Positions 41,026 through 53,253 of a stretch of DNA of 64,000 nucleotides are shown here, in pieces. Source of the DNA: Whitmania pigra. Taxonomy: Eukaryota > Annelida > Clitellata > Hirudinida > Haemopidae. The notes under the pieces were generated by a model that saw only the letters and a program-made list of their open reading frames with translations, searched no databases and was not told the DNA's origin. The first letter of the stretch is position 1. Each line of letters starts with the position of its first letter. A program made the position numbers and the translations under genes. The stretch lies in contig JAJTWR010000428.1 in assembly GCA_021613335.1 (NCBI GenBank), forward strand, positions 62,001 to 126,000. The letters run 5' to 3'.

Positions 41026-41440
41026 CGGGGTGTCCAACCTTTTTGATTGGAGGGCCAACTTTTAGTCTAGTCGCGGGATGGATTAGCAATTTCACAACAA
41101 AAAAAGCAATAAAATATAAAATACCTCTTTTTTCTACATTCATTTAAGCTAGAATAATCTTATTAGTTTATGCTTATGATCAGCTTAATGTCTTAAGATC
41201 AGAAAAATCTGGCACTGCTTTTATTTGCACATGTAGTCTAAGTCTGCTTCATCAGTAGAAGTCGCAACGAACAATGATACTGCTAAATGATCGCTTGTAA
41301 GCAGAGATCTTAACTTCGATTTCGTGTTTTTCATTCTAGAAAACAGTTGTTCGCAACAGTAGGTGCTTCCGAACATAGCAGTGAGAGATTGGGACACTTG
41401 TCTGATGACACAAAGCATGAAAGAACACATCTTCGCCTCT
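41026..41440 (-). mobile_element. hAT transposon remnant: transposase C-terminus and terminal end
   Basis: The minus frame at 41430-41221 has AMFGSTYCCEQLFSRMKNTK followed by RSLLTSDHL, typical of the C-terminal dimerisation region of hAT transposases of the ZBED5/GTF2IRD2/EPM2AIP1-like group. Past its 3' end, at about 41026-41050, is CGGGGTGTCCAACCTTTTTG on the plus strand, which resembles a hAT terminal repeat (CAGGGGTGTCCAA type). No intact partner end or target duplication was found, so the element is a fragment. Confidence 0.7.
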
Positions 41441-41800
41441 TGTTAGGGCGAGGCTTCTGTTCTTCGTGGGCTTGAACTCCATTCTGCACCACCCGAGCAG
41501 ATAAAAAAAAAAAGCGTAATCCAACATGCATCGCTCAGAAAAATGTGGTGTTGTAATCTTGAATCTTAATTTCAATGGAGTTCGACTTCTCATTAATGCT
41601 GCATACAAGTCATCACACAAATATCTTAATTATAATGTAACTTCTCTCCAATCTATAATCTGCCCAATCTTCTCAGGCCATATAATTCACCTGATCTTGA
41701 CTTATTAAATTGTCAAGCGTTCGATTGCGCTTTTAGACCTCCATCTGGTTCAAAATGTCTTCACTAGCAGAAAGTGAACCACAGCATAAAAAAGGTCATA
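41336..41800 (-). repeat. Dispersed repeat, copy 1 (paired with 55195-55450)
   Basis: Read on the minus strand this is clearly related to plus-strand 55195-55450: both run from TTTTATGCT-TGGTTCACTTTC through ATGGCCTGAGAAG and GCATTAATGAGAGGTCGA-type blocks to GTTGGATTACG. Its inner end abuts the hAT remnant. The repeat class is not identified. Confidence 0.6.
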
Positions 41801-42014
41801 TCATTTGCAAATTTCCCTGAATTTTTTTTCTATGATTTGTGGACTGATAACAAACATGTGCAGCATCAAGCATAAAGATGACATTCACTTTGTCCAATTT
41901 ATGGTGTGCCTCTTGTATTTTCCATCACTTAACCATGATTGGATCTTAACTGTTTGAAAACCTTCATCGCCTCATGTTTACCATGTTTAAATCAAACTTT
42001 TCAAACGTCTTGCT

Positions 42015-42020
42015 TTTATT
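42015..42020 (-). terminator. DPH2: DPH2 polyadenylation signal directly after the stop
   Basis: AATAAA begins at the base following the TGA stop (42023-42021), which would give an unusually short 3' UTR if used. Confidence 0.45.
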
Positions 42021-44234
42021 TCAGAAATCCTCAATATTTCCGTGGGTCTCGTGGTAGTAACCAGATGCAGTACCAATGGAGCCTTCAACGCACTTTGAGA
42101 CAGGGGTTTCTCCAAACTTTGGTTGTAGGCCTTGCCATGTTCTTGAATGCAGAAAGTCTTGAAGAAAAAGATATGAATAATGAAGCCCAACAGGAAACAT
42201 GAGATATGATCAAAACATGTACTATTTCAAGTTATGGTCACAATTACCAAAAATGACTCACCAGACGACTTAACAAGATCAGAAGGACCATTTGTCACTA
42301 GAGTTCCATCCTTGTCCGTGACTTCATCTTCATCAATTCCGATCTTCCTAATTTTACCAGTCAGTAGTGATACATCCATCATTGGTTTGTTATTAATGGT
42401 ATCAACAGGTTCTACAATGTTCAAATCATAATTCAATAAGCCATATTGTGTCAATTGAAGAAATCAGAACAATTACCAGAAAGAACATGCTCAAAACTGA
42501 TTTTATAGTCGGTGGACCACCTAAAGTCATGAGAACAGGCAAGTATCATCTCGTAAGGAGTGACTATAGGTCGATAATATTCTGATGAATCTATAAATGT
42601 GTTCAAGGGGCAGGCAACAAGAATGTAAGTATCGAATTCTGACAAATTGGCCAATTTTGCAGGATTCAATGTTCCAGGGCTATATACCCGGCATTTCTTT
42701 CCAGCCGTTCTTGTTGCTACCTTAATTTTATCTATTACTTCTGCATATCCAGACACATCCAAAGTTCCAACCAGGATGGCCACAAATTGAGAGTCCCTTG
42801 CCTTTTCCATCATGTAGTACCTGGTAACAATACAACATTACAAGTTACGTCATAGCATTTGATTTAAAGTCAAAGTCATTTCTCCTGTAACCTTTTCATG
42901 AGCAATTTGCTACATCTTTCAACATTTTTATAAAGACACTTTGATGTGGGCTCATACAAGGTAAATGAGGCTTGATTAAAAATGATCATAAATGTAGTTA
43001 AGCACGAATCATCTGCCCCAATGTAGACAAAATGAGATGACTTCGGGCTCTTCTCTCTATAAAATTTCCGCCCAAGCAAAATCTCAAAATCATCTTTTTC
43101 ATCTTCTGATGCAAAAGCATTTGGAGCTAATGAATCATGTGATGATGGAGGCACTATTTCTGGACAATAAAACTTTGCTCCAGAATTAACAAGCAATGTC
43201 ATTAAATCATCTGAAATACCAATAGTTAAGGATTATATCATAGCTACGAGATTTAATGCAAGTATTACTAGATCAACAAACCCCTTAGATGATGATAAGC
43301 CAAATCATAAACCACCACCAACTCTTTGTCCTCAGATGACATTAACTCCTCGATTGATTTTAATTGTTTCATAAAATCGTCCAAATCCAAATTCTTCCTT
43401 GCAAAAATGTATTTCACAGGAAGTCTTGGATGAGGACTAAGACAGGCCATTCCATAATGAACTATGCAGTCAGAAGAAAAATGTTCGGCCCCAATCTCAT
43501 CTATGCAGCAACTGCCAATTATGAATTTATCAATTATGGGTTTATCAAAATCTTTAATTAATGATGCCACAAACTTCTTACCTTCCATATTTTTTTTCTG
43601 CCAGAACAGCAAAAGCAATCTTTCCATTGGCTCGTCGTTGGAGCTCTAGACAAATGGTAGGGGATATGTGGAACATATCCTCAGGGAATTGCAGAGATAC
43701 CTTAAGTAGTTCAAACCTTTAAATGAATGCCACAAGTGTTGGTAATATACAAAACATTTTTTGGCTGCCTACTTGAGCAACCATCCTAGTGCATACAATC
43801 CACCAATCCATAAATGCTAAAGAAATTCAATTGTTACTATTATGATTCTGACTTAAGGTCCGCTTCATTGTAAATGCCACACATTTACACACACTAGTGG
43901 CCTGGTGAGTGGGGCGTTCTATGCCTAGGGAGCAACAAATTTTAAATAACCAATTATTAGTTTCGTTCCGGACGCCGAAACCCCTAACTTCGCTTCCGCA
44001 ACGCGACCACATCACTTACAATTCACCACCTTAGTTAATTTACACTGAATCAATTACCTACAAATACTGTAAGCGCCCTACTCTCTCGAATGAGTTATCC
44101 GTGATCCATTTCCACGTCTCATCAACTTGAAATTCTTCGAAAAGATTTTCCTTTACGGAGCTCGCTTCGTAACGACTCGCACTTAATTTGAAGTTGACAA
44201 TATCTGAACCGCTATTAACAAAATCTATCGCCAT
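42021..44234 (-). CDS. DPH2: DPH2, diphthamide biosynthesis subunit 2, complete, 495 aa
   Basis: DPH2 pairs with DPH1 in the cytosolic radical enzyme that transfers the 3-amino-3-carboxypropyl group from S-adenosylmethionine to a histidine of elongation factor 2, the first step of diphthamide synthesis. Exons: 44234-44062, 43716-43582, 43511-43282, 43210-42892, 42820-42477, 42411-42262, 42157-42021. These sum to 496 codons with stop. Key motifs: VSLQFPEDM, GSCCIDEIGAEH, VHYGMACLSP, HFVYIGADD, ILVGTLDVSGY, PAKLANLSEFD, LVACPLNTF, DVSLLTG and FLHSRTWQGLQPKFGETPV, all in family order. The cysteines of the SCC, MACLSP and VACPL motifs, at iron-sulfur ligand positions in the family, are kept. Human DPH2 is 489 aa. 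The 70-nt intron at 43581-43512 interrupts the SCCIDE motif. Confidence 0.95.
43895..44000. repeat. SINE-like repeat, family C
   Basis: Carries GGACGCCGAAACCCCTAAC with upstream GGGCGTTCTATGCC; the first motif is shared with about 7850 and 61548. It lies in the first DPH2 intron. Confidence 0.45.
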
Positions 44235-44885
44235 CCCGACACCCGTAAACAATTGAACGATATTTCGTTTGTTTGCCTCCTCGACAAAGAACCAAAATCA
44301 ATGACAAAAAAACAAATTTAATTATTTTGCTTAGAAAAATTTTGGAAACTCAAACAAAAACACCGAGGGCGCAAAGTCCATAGTTGGAAACTCTGCTTAA
44401 CCATCATGAATTAACTACAAACGAAGTAAAATTTAGCGATCTGAAAAACCTCATATTGCTTGCTGCCAGTGTCAAAATTAGAATTAGAACATCAAAAACA
44501 AAGATACTGCAGCCGTTAAACCATGCATCCCGGGAAAGTTCAATAAAGCGTTGTCACAAACTGTAAATATCAGAATTCTATGTACAACAACAGTCTACAT
44601 ACATAACAAAACGCTTCATCTGTCCCTTTACGTCACACGAGCAAGTCGACACCTATACAAGAGCTGTATAATAAATTTACAGAAATGTGCATTAGTTGTA
44701 TTATAATTTATAATACACATTGATTCAAAGCAAGTCAACTGTTCCACATGCCCACCAGCTGAAGAAGGAATGTGAATCTAAATTCATAACAATGCAGAAG
44801 CATCTCAACAACTGTCAAAGGGTATGCAAGTGAAGAAACAAGGTTGAAAACCAACTCGAAATGGACCACTTAGCTCTGCCAACTA

Positions 44886-47800
44886 TCAATGGTGCTGGAA
44901 TCTTGACCTTGAAAAAATGACAGGATTTTGATGGTGGTACTTTAGATATTTCTGGTCATTTCTTGAATGGTTACGATCCCTCGAATCAATAATATCTCTT
45001 TCTCTATGGTGATGACCTGCAAACGAAAACCATCATTAGTGCCAATCTTACATTAAACAAAATCACTCACCATGCCTGTCCATCGGTGACGAATACCTCC
45101 TCTTGTGATGGTGATGTCTTGAAGGTGAATTAGACGACCAAGAGGATTCGTTAGTATCGTACTTTCCTTTGCCCCCTCTCGGTCGAATGCCGAGGCCATC
45201 CTCCTCGAAGGAAGAGGCCGGTCTGGAGAAATTTTGTGAGCGCGATGGGTCGTGATAAGCAAGATTGGAAGTTTGGTGGTGTTGGTGATGACTTCTATGC
45301 CTCTCCTTTTGATTCGAAGAGAAAGCATCCGCTCTGTGGCTTTCGCCGTGTTTAACCCGTCGAGGCAGCAGATGAGGTGATGAAGACGACGGAGGAGACG
45401 GCACGAGGTTCGAATGGTTGTGAGACGAACTTAATTGGGCGTCTCCGTGAAGGGACACGTAATGAGACGAGGGGGGAGTGGGCAATGAAGAAGCTGAAGT
45501 CGATTGCGTCGTTGTTACCAAACGAGGTGACCACGTGCGGGGAGTCGAAGGAGCCTCGGTATCTGCACACATTTTTGATCATTTAATGGGTATAAAAACC
45601 AAAACTTCAGTATTTATCAAAAATAATTCTTAAACCTCATGAACATTAGAACCAATTTCAATTCACTCACCTTCCTGAGCATCCAAACCAAACTCAAATT
45701 TTAATCTGTCAGTGAGACTCAAAGATTTGGTCAGAATCTTCTCTGCAGCTGTCTCCTCGAAGTCCCATTCACAGCTCTTTTTTGAGTTAGGGACTACAAA
45801 TAAAATTTCCATGAATGTGCTTTAGTATGAATTTGTTCAGTCAAATGTTTGTTTAGTCAAATGTGTCACAAACCACAAGCAAGGAGGTTAGGGGTGGTCA
45901 GATCTTCGACAGTTTGCAAATCTGTTCTTTTTTCAATCTCATTTCTTGTCACTGCAGATGTCGAGTGAATCACGTGACGTTGAACTCGAGTAGTTTCGAC
46001 GCTTTGGCTCAGCAAGGGAATAGTGTGAGTAATGACCGAATAAACCGGAGAGGTTGCAATGCTGGTTAAGGTCGCCGAAACGGAAGTGAACGAGGGTACT
46101 GTTTTCATCCTGCTGCGATACTCACTCAAAGATACCTATAACAGTGAAGTATATTAACTTGGAGATGAAGGAAAGCTTTCAATTCCATTCAATTCAAGTT
46201 TAATACCTTTTTCTTTCCCATTCCAATGGCATTCTTACAATTCGACTCCTTAGCCAAATTGTCAACTGATGGGGGTGAAAGGCAGCAGGGAGAGATGGGA
46301 GAAAGAAGTGAAGATGATGACGACGACGATGACAAGGAAGAAGTTGAGGTAATAATTGGGGAAGTGACTAAAACAATTGAGGAACTAAAACTTTGTACAC
46401 ACGAACCAGAAGAAAACACGTTCATTGATGAAGAATGGATTAAGGATGGTGCTGAAATGATTTCTTCAAAAAATGAAGTCGTATCAAGACATGGGGCAGC
46501 TTCTTCCTTGCAATTCTGTAGCATTTAAAAACTTTTGAATTAAACCTACATTCAGGATGTTAACGAAATGTCAAAAAGTTAAGTGATAAACAAACTTCAT
46601 TTCCTAGCAATGTCACAGATGCAACAATAGATGAATTTGATTGCTCCGTCTTTACCGGCAAAGACGGTACAGATTCAAGATAAGCCGGGGACTTCTGATC
46701 TGAGCTTCCATCTTTGGAATTGGGGACAACTGTAGATGAGAAACAAGAAAGTGCAGGATTTGAGGATTGCAAAGAGATGACGTCATCTGGACTCTTCCAA
46801 GGTGAGGTCAATGACTTTGAAAGAGAGTTGTCTAATGGACTGTGATGATGATCTAATGTCTGCTGTAAAACCTGTTTGCAAGAGAAAAGAAAAACAAATA
46901 GTACCTAAAGGAAAGCTGATAAAGCAAATATGAAGTCAGTAATAAGTGAATATTAATGAGTCCATACACAAAATGGACTAATTTCCAAGTAGAATCAAAT
47001 TGACATTTGAAATTAAATTCTTTGACAGTATTTCTAATTTCATAATTTCTTAACCTGATCATGCTTGATGATGTCTTTGCAGAGTTTTTCATCGCCATGT
47101 CGATTGTTTGAAGTTACCGAGCCGAGAGGGTGCGTACGATGAAGAGGTAAGGTTAGGTCGGGAGGGGAGGTAGTCAACGACGGTGGCGACGACGACATTA
47201 TCTCCTCGTCCACCGTCAATCTTCGTTTTTTCAAAGGGGTTGCAAAGACTGTTTGTAAAACTCATCACTTATTCGTCATACCAGCAATATCATGAACTTT
47301 ATTTAATAATCTGACTCACCAAACTCCGGTCCAAAGTGTTGTTGGCTGCTTTCCGTTGACTCGTTGATTGCCTGCCTTAGCCATCTCTGGTGAGGAATTA
47401 AAACAGCTTGCAAGAACCGTTCTACATGTTGTACTTAGAACTTACCTTCTTGGTGAAGCCCTGATTTGAATCAGTTTGAAAGCTGCCAGCTTGAGACACG
47501 TTTATTTGTGGCGGATCAGAGCTCAACGCTCTTTGAACCTCCTGCCTTTTTGCACTAATATTATTGTTCATCCTCGCATTGGTATCATGATCACTATCTT
47601 CCTCATTACTTGAGTCACTTTTAAAGCTTTCATTGTTGCTCTCAAAGCTGAGAGAATCCTGCTCATAAAATTTCTTTTTCACCTAAGAAAAGTTAACTTA
47701 GATTATCTTTCCCATTGATGTGCTTACAAACATGATATTCAAAGTGCAAACATTTCTCCTGGAGTTCTTTTTTGGCAATTTTTTGATCTTTCTAAAGGTT

Positions 47801-50800
47801 TCTGATGTTTGACACAGGTTAGCCTCTTTTGATTCCATTCTTCTGGTCTTACAAAAGTCATTGCTGAGCCTTTAGTGATAATAATAATGGTGATTTGTAT
47901 AATAATTAGAGCAATAGTCTAGCAAAATGTGTCAAAAGTAATAATTTACAAATTTGTAAACCTCAAAGATCTTCTTTTCTGATTTTTCAGTGATGACATA
48001 TTTTTGCATGCTTTGTTCAGTTTAGTAAGAGAAGCATCAGAAGCTTTTATTTCCTATGATCAAGTCAAATAAACATGAACAACATTACAATAATAAAATC
48101 TAATTACTACCAACTTTTGGAGCAATGTCCAGTTTGGACTTTTTATCTTTCAAAGATTCCTCGTCGTCGCGTTCGTAATCTTTATCACGCTCGCAGTAAC
48201 CGGCAGAATGTTTGCTTCCACCCTCAACATCATCAACATTGATGTAGCTTTTCAGCTTGAGAGTTTCTTGTTCTCTTTCATCATTGCGAGCCTCATCGCC
48301 ATCATTGCATTCATCGTCCCCAAGGCCACGCAATGCCTTGTTTTTTACAGCAGGAGTGAGAATTTGCTCTTTGTCAGTCTTCTTCTCCTGGTCTGTAATT
48401 TGATTATGTCACTGATTTCATTTGTTCCATTAACATTTGTCAATCAACTTGAATGTCAAAGCTTGTTATAAAAAAAACATAGCTCATGCTTCAAAAGCAA
48501 TAAAAAAGTTCCTCTAAGTGGCTATTGATAAATAATATGTGCATAAATAATATTGCCAATAATAAGTGCATTAAAGATCTTATAATCCAACACCAACAGT
48601 GTTCCTTTTTGTAGGCAGACTTCATGGAAGAAACCTTGTGAGCGCTCCTGCTCGGCATAAGCTTCAGAGGCTTGTGCATCTTCGACCTGGGGTCGCTCGT
48701 TCGCTTCTCTGCTCTTTGGTTCCTTCTCTCGTTCTTCTTGTCTATTCTTTCAAATGCCTTCATGATGGCTTCTAACTTTTTTTCTTCTCTTGTCTGCAAT
48801 GTGTTAGAATTAATAATAACTTCATTATTCACATATCACAGCATAATTATTCCTTGTGACATTAATAATATGACATTAGTATAAAATAAGAACAAACCAG
48901 TTTTTTGCCATCTTGCCCGTCGTTGGATGATCTGACATTGTCTACTTTGCTTTCGTCTTTCTTCTGCTGTTTTATTTTCTCGCAGACGTTAGTGCTCTGA
49001 TTAATCCCGGTTTCGAGGGATCGTGTGACGGAATTTTTCCTCTGATGGGAATTTCCATAGGGGTGCAGGAGGCGGTCGGTTTCGCTCCTTCGTCTGTCTT
49101 TGGATGCTCTGATCTTGTTGGGACGAATTGATGCGACAGATGAATTATCTTTAGCGGGAGATTTCGGTTGGAAAGATGTCTGGAGATTGTGGAGCGAAGT
49201 AATATCCACCACCTGTTGTTCATCCTGGCTTTTTCTGTTCTCCCTTTCTCGAGCCACCAAAGATGAAGCAGATCCGAGATCGAGCATAATATCGGACAAC
49301 TGCAAAAACCACGTCGAGAGTTGAAATCGGAAAGTAACGCAAAGTTAGCAACCGCAAAACTCACTGCCGACGATTCGCTGATGCGCGATGACTGCCTTCG
49401 TCGTCTTTTTTGGCTAGCTGAACAAGAAACATCAGACAGCAAAGGATCAAAACTGGTCGGTGTTGCTCCATGTCTGCGTGAGATTCAAAACACATTAAAT
49501 GTATGTCATCAGATAATAAGTGAAACAAATATTTAAAAAAAAGCTTTTTTCTGGAAAGATTAATAATGCCATCTCCAATGGCATTTAACATATACTCTTA
49601 CCAACTGATTTATTCTGACAAACACATATACATATTGATTTGTAACAAACCTGTTCTCAAATTCAAGTGGTAAAGTGACCTCGGACCCTTTGAGAATATG
49701 AGTCGTGCTCCAAATGCAAAATCTGAGGTTGTTGTTGGCATCAAAAAAGTGCCTCAACTAAAAAAGATTACTGCATCAGAAACAGAAATCCTAACGACTT
49801 AACGAAATAGTTTTATGGTTACTAACTCGAGCATTTGGATTGGCCGACCTCCTAATGAACTTGGCCTGATTGTCATGATGGGAGGAGTCGATGCTAATAT
49901 CAATGCCCGGAAAACCCTTGATGCTAAACTGCAGGACATGAATCATGGACCTACGAGATGCATTTCTATAAGTTTTTGCTCTCAGCTGATCTTTTGAATG
50001 ACTTAGATATTAAAACAGCATGTGAGGACACTTTTGAATAGCTCAACAATTTATAAAGCATCCTTGCCTAAGGATGTTCCCGAGCATTGCAGGCCAGGTT
50101 GCAAAACTGACACTGGCGACTGTTGGCGTTACTGCCTTACATTACTTATTGCAGGATGTGCAACCAATCAAGCTAATGTGCAAGTCACTCATTATTATCT
50201 TGCAAAATCGGCAAGGACCGACTTACCCTAAAAACACACACTGTTCTTTAAGCATCACTTTCCCTGTGTATTCTATGATTGGCTCCTCAAATTTTATATC
50301 TTTATTTGCCTCCAGACCCTGAGCCTGATGAAAAAAGTTGTAGTAAACAGGTAATCATACTCCTCACCACGACTCACCATGACTCACCTTTATGTCGGCT
50401 GATATCTGAAGCATTGAAACGGTCACAAGAGAAAATTCATGGAAAGAGTCTGTGGTAGTGGAGTACATGGTCATGTCAACACCTCGATCCAAAGACAAAG
50501 ATGCGTCGCTCGACAATTCAGAGAGTCTCTTTTTCAGGTCTGCAGTATAAGTATTACGACATGGCTGCAAAAGCCGGAATGAAGTAAAGTCTTGCCCCGT
50601 CACCATAGAAACGGGCGTGAGAGCCGGAGAAATCGGAAGTCTTGAATTCGGAGAGGGAACATAAGAATTGGCAGTTTTTATTCCGTGCCTTTTCTTGTGG
50701 TTCTGCCATAACAATAAATAACAATGTTTTAGATTTCTGACTAGAATTACAATAAATAATTCCCACCTTGCCCTTAAAGCAAAACACTTGACCCCTTGGT

Positions 50801-51924
50801 TTGTCAGCCTCGTGGGGCTTTCTATGATATCCGGTTTGGCTGTGATGAGAGGACTGCCTGCTTTTTCTCCTCCTCATGACCATTCTCCTCGACTTCACGT
50901 CCTCCTCTGTGTCCGTGTCGCTCGAGTCTGCTCGATGCACTGCAACATTTCAATCGATAGTGACGTCGACGACGAGCTGACATCAGACCGTAAATGACTA
51001 ACTGAGAAGTTCTCTCTTCCTGGCCTGGCACCTGATTGCATGGTGCTTGTCTACAGCCCTTGGTTTGCACAATTCACAGAGATAGGTATCAGGGATGTTC
51101 TGTCTGTCAACTCCCATGCAGTCCACATGCTGCCACACACTAATCATCAAGCGCTACCATTATTCGACATCGTCGCACATCGAAGCGAATCGATCGCTCG
51201 GCGACCGGCACTTACCTACATCTGTCGCAGCATATCATGTATCCGTCGTCGTGTTGAAACTCGCAGATACATCTGGTGACGCTCCCTTCCCAGGATTCGA
51301 CGCCCGGGTTCGTACCGGAATCCTGGACGTCGATCGAGGGCATCAGGTTAGCTGAGGTGGGTGGTGTTGACTCCTTAATACTTTTTATCGGTGGAGGCTT
51401 TGCATAACTGTGGTCCTAGTTTAACAAATGAAAATCCTTAAAGAAAGAAACTATTCTGTACCAAAGCACTATCAAAGTTTCCATTAGATACAATTAGGAC
51501 TCTTTACCCATCCATATGAAATTTCTTATTGCATTTCCAAGTAAAGGGAATAAACACTTGCAGTTGCTTCTTACTGGATATGGAAGAGAAAGTGCTCCAT
51601 TCCATTCACAAACATCCTCTGTTTCCCTTGCCTTGAAGACCTCCGTAATGGGTTTCCTTTTTTGTGTAAAAAAACAGGCCAATTAGAACCAATTGATTAA
51701 ACTCATGGTAAACACAAACTCTACTAAAAAAAAAGATTATCATTCTACTACTACAAGAAGACATAATTTATTTTATAATGTAAATATCACCCCCTCTCTT
51801 CTTCAGGATATTCAGAGGTATCTGAGTAATCTTCTGAACCTCCAAGGCAGCTGTGAGCCACAATGCTCAGCTGCATCAATCTGTTCATTCTTGAGTATCT
51901 TTCAATTTTTTGAAAAACTGACAT
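44886..51924 (-). CDS. KMT2E: KMT2E/SETD5-type PHD and SET domain chromatin protein, complete, 1569 aa
   Basis: Nuclear chromatin regulator; the PHD finger of this family reads methylated H3K4 and the SET domain is considered weak or inactive. Exons: 51924-51791, 51656-51575, 51415-51216, 51139-51003, 50939-50767, 50702-50388, 50324-50227, 49980-49827, 49757-49651, 49473-49365, 49299-48898, 48793-48598, 48392-48115, 48053-47962, 47869-47728, 47682-47446, 47386-47320, 47248-47055, 46871-46596, 46515-46207, 46135-45874, 45793-45671, 45562-45071, 45016-44886 (1570 codons with stop). Motifs: [19 protein letters not shown] finger [20 protein letters not shown] then [23 protein letters not shown] parts [49 protein letters not shown]; then [39 protein letters not shown] and [14 protein letters not shown], all landmarks shared with KMT2E/SETD5. 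The rest is Ser/His-rich and disordered. The post-SET cysteines are missing. Invertebrates usually have one gene for both vertebrate paralogues. Confidence 0.9.
50045..50170 (-). repeat. SINE-like repeat, family A
   Basis: Minus-strand GCAACCTGGCCTGCAATGC (box B region) and a tail with AAGGATGCTTTATAAAT, diverged from the consensus of the other copies. It is inside the KMT2E-like intron between exons 50324-50227 and 49980-49827. Confidence 0.5.
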
Positions 51925-53253
51925 AAGAAACAAGATTTGTAATTTGTATGCATATAAATATAAATGAAAAGTTCAATATATGTTTAGATAGAATTATAAT
52001 AAGGCTACAAAATAATATCGACACTAGAAACTGCAAAGATATTCTGATGATAACCATAAATTTTATAAATTAATGATAAGGAATTTATATTTTATACTTT
52101 TAAAGTATTATTATTTTTTACTAAAAGCCTTATTATGTCAACAAATGCATTCCTGTTTAAGCTAAGGTACTTTAGAAAGGTCTCTTCAAATATTTAAGCT
52201 TTCTAGATTGATATTTGAGCTAATCCCTCTAACCCAACATATTATTTTAAAACGTCGCACAACAAAATTCCTTCACATTTGAAATCACTTTCGTTTACCC
52301 TAAGCTAAACAAGATGCAATCGCCCGATTAACGTATGCATTTCCTAGTAAAAATGTTATCTTAACATTTTACACTTTAACTTTCGCCGCTTTCATTAGAA
52401 GTGTTTTAGTATAAGCATTCTTAACATCAACGCTTCGAATTGAAAAAAGATGAGACAAATAATCAATTTTGTTAAATCAGAGAATAAAATGAAGAGTGTT
52501 TCATGCCTCGCTCAGAGACAAATATTTCCAAACAAATCAAGATCAAACCAGAATAATACAGAGCGTCATTTATCAATAAAATTTGACTTATTGCCAAGAA
52601 ACGCCAAAAACTCCGCAAGTCGGATCAAAACAATAATGGTCGACATTGATAATATGGCCGCTGGTTTATAACAACTAAGGCTGCGTTCCGACTTTATTTA
52701 TTTGTACATTCTGTAATGTAACAAACAATTTACTAAATTTGTGTTTAAAATCTTTACATTTTATTTATTTAATTTTCATTTGGCAAATCTATTTTGCAAC
52801 AATTACGAACATCGATCCAGCCTAGTTCCATACCGCTTCAAAAACTTTCCATTTCAAAAAATCTCACCTTAGCCTTAAAATGGTTTCGATATTCTGTTGA
52901 AACGCCATCACAATTAAATTTGGATTCATTATCACTAAGTTCAGGCTTACATATCCCAAGAGGTCAAAATTAATTCTCAAATCATGAATTGTTTGTTCAA
53001 TTGCACAACTTTTCCTCATTAATAACATCGTAACTGGAACCTTCACCTGCTTGTGTATCTTCATTTATGGTGCGCCACTCCAAGATCTAACATTCTCAAA
53101 ACAGGATCCCACCCCTAACCACAACTCAATAAACGATTTCAATTCTAGTAGAACTTTAGGTTCTTGAAAAAATGTTTACTCTTCGAGGCTTTGCAAAGCC
53201 TGTCCCCCATTCGATTTTTTGTTGCATCAAAATTCTTTAGCTGTAAATCGAAG
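51925..53253. other. Intergenic, upstream of the KMT2E-like gene
   Basis: AT-rich sequence with no recognisable exon. Short frames at 52450-52671 and 53064-52864 show no family similarity and no splice context. Confidence 0.4.

Noticed and set aside
45063..45590. Several overlapping open frames on both strands
   Set aside because: Only the minus frame of exon 45562-45071 joins in phase to its neighbours; the others are shadows of its Ser/His-rich composition.
46226..46528. Plus-strand acidic open frame (poly-Asp/Glu)
   Set aside because: It is the antisense of a Ser-rich KMT2E-like exon (46515-46207), which has proper splice sites and phase.
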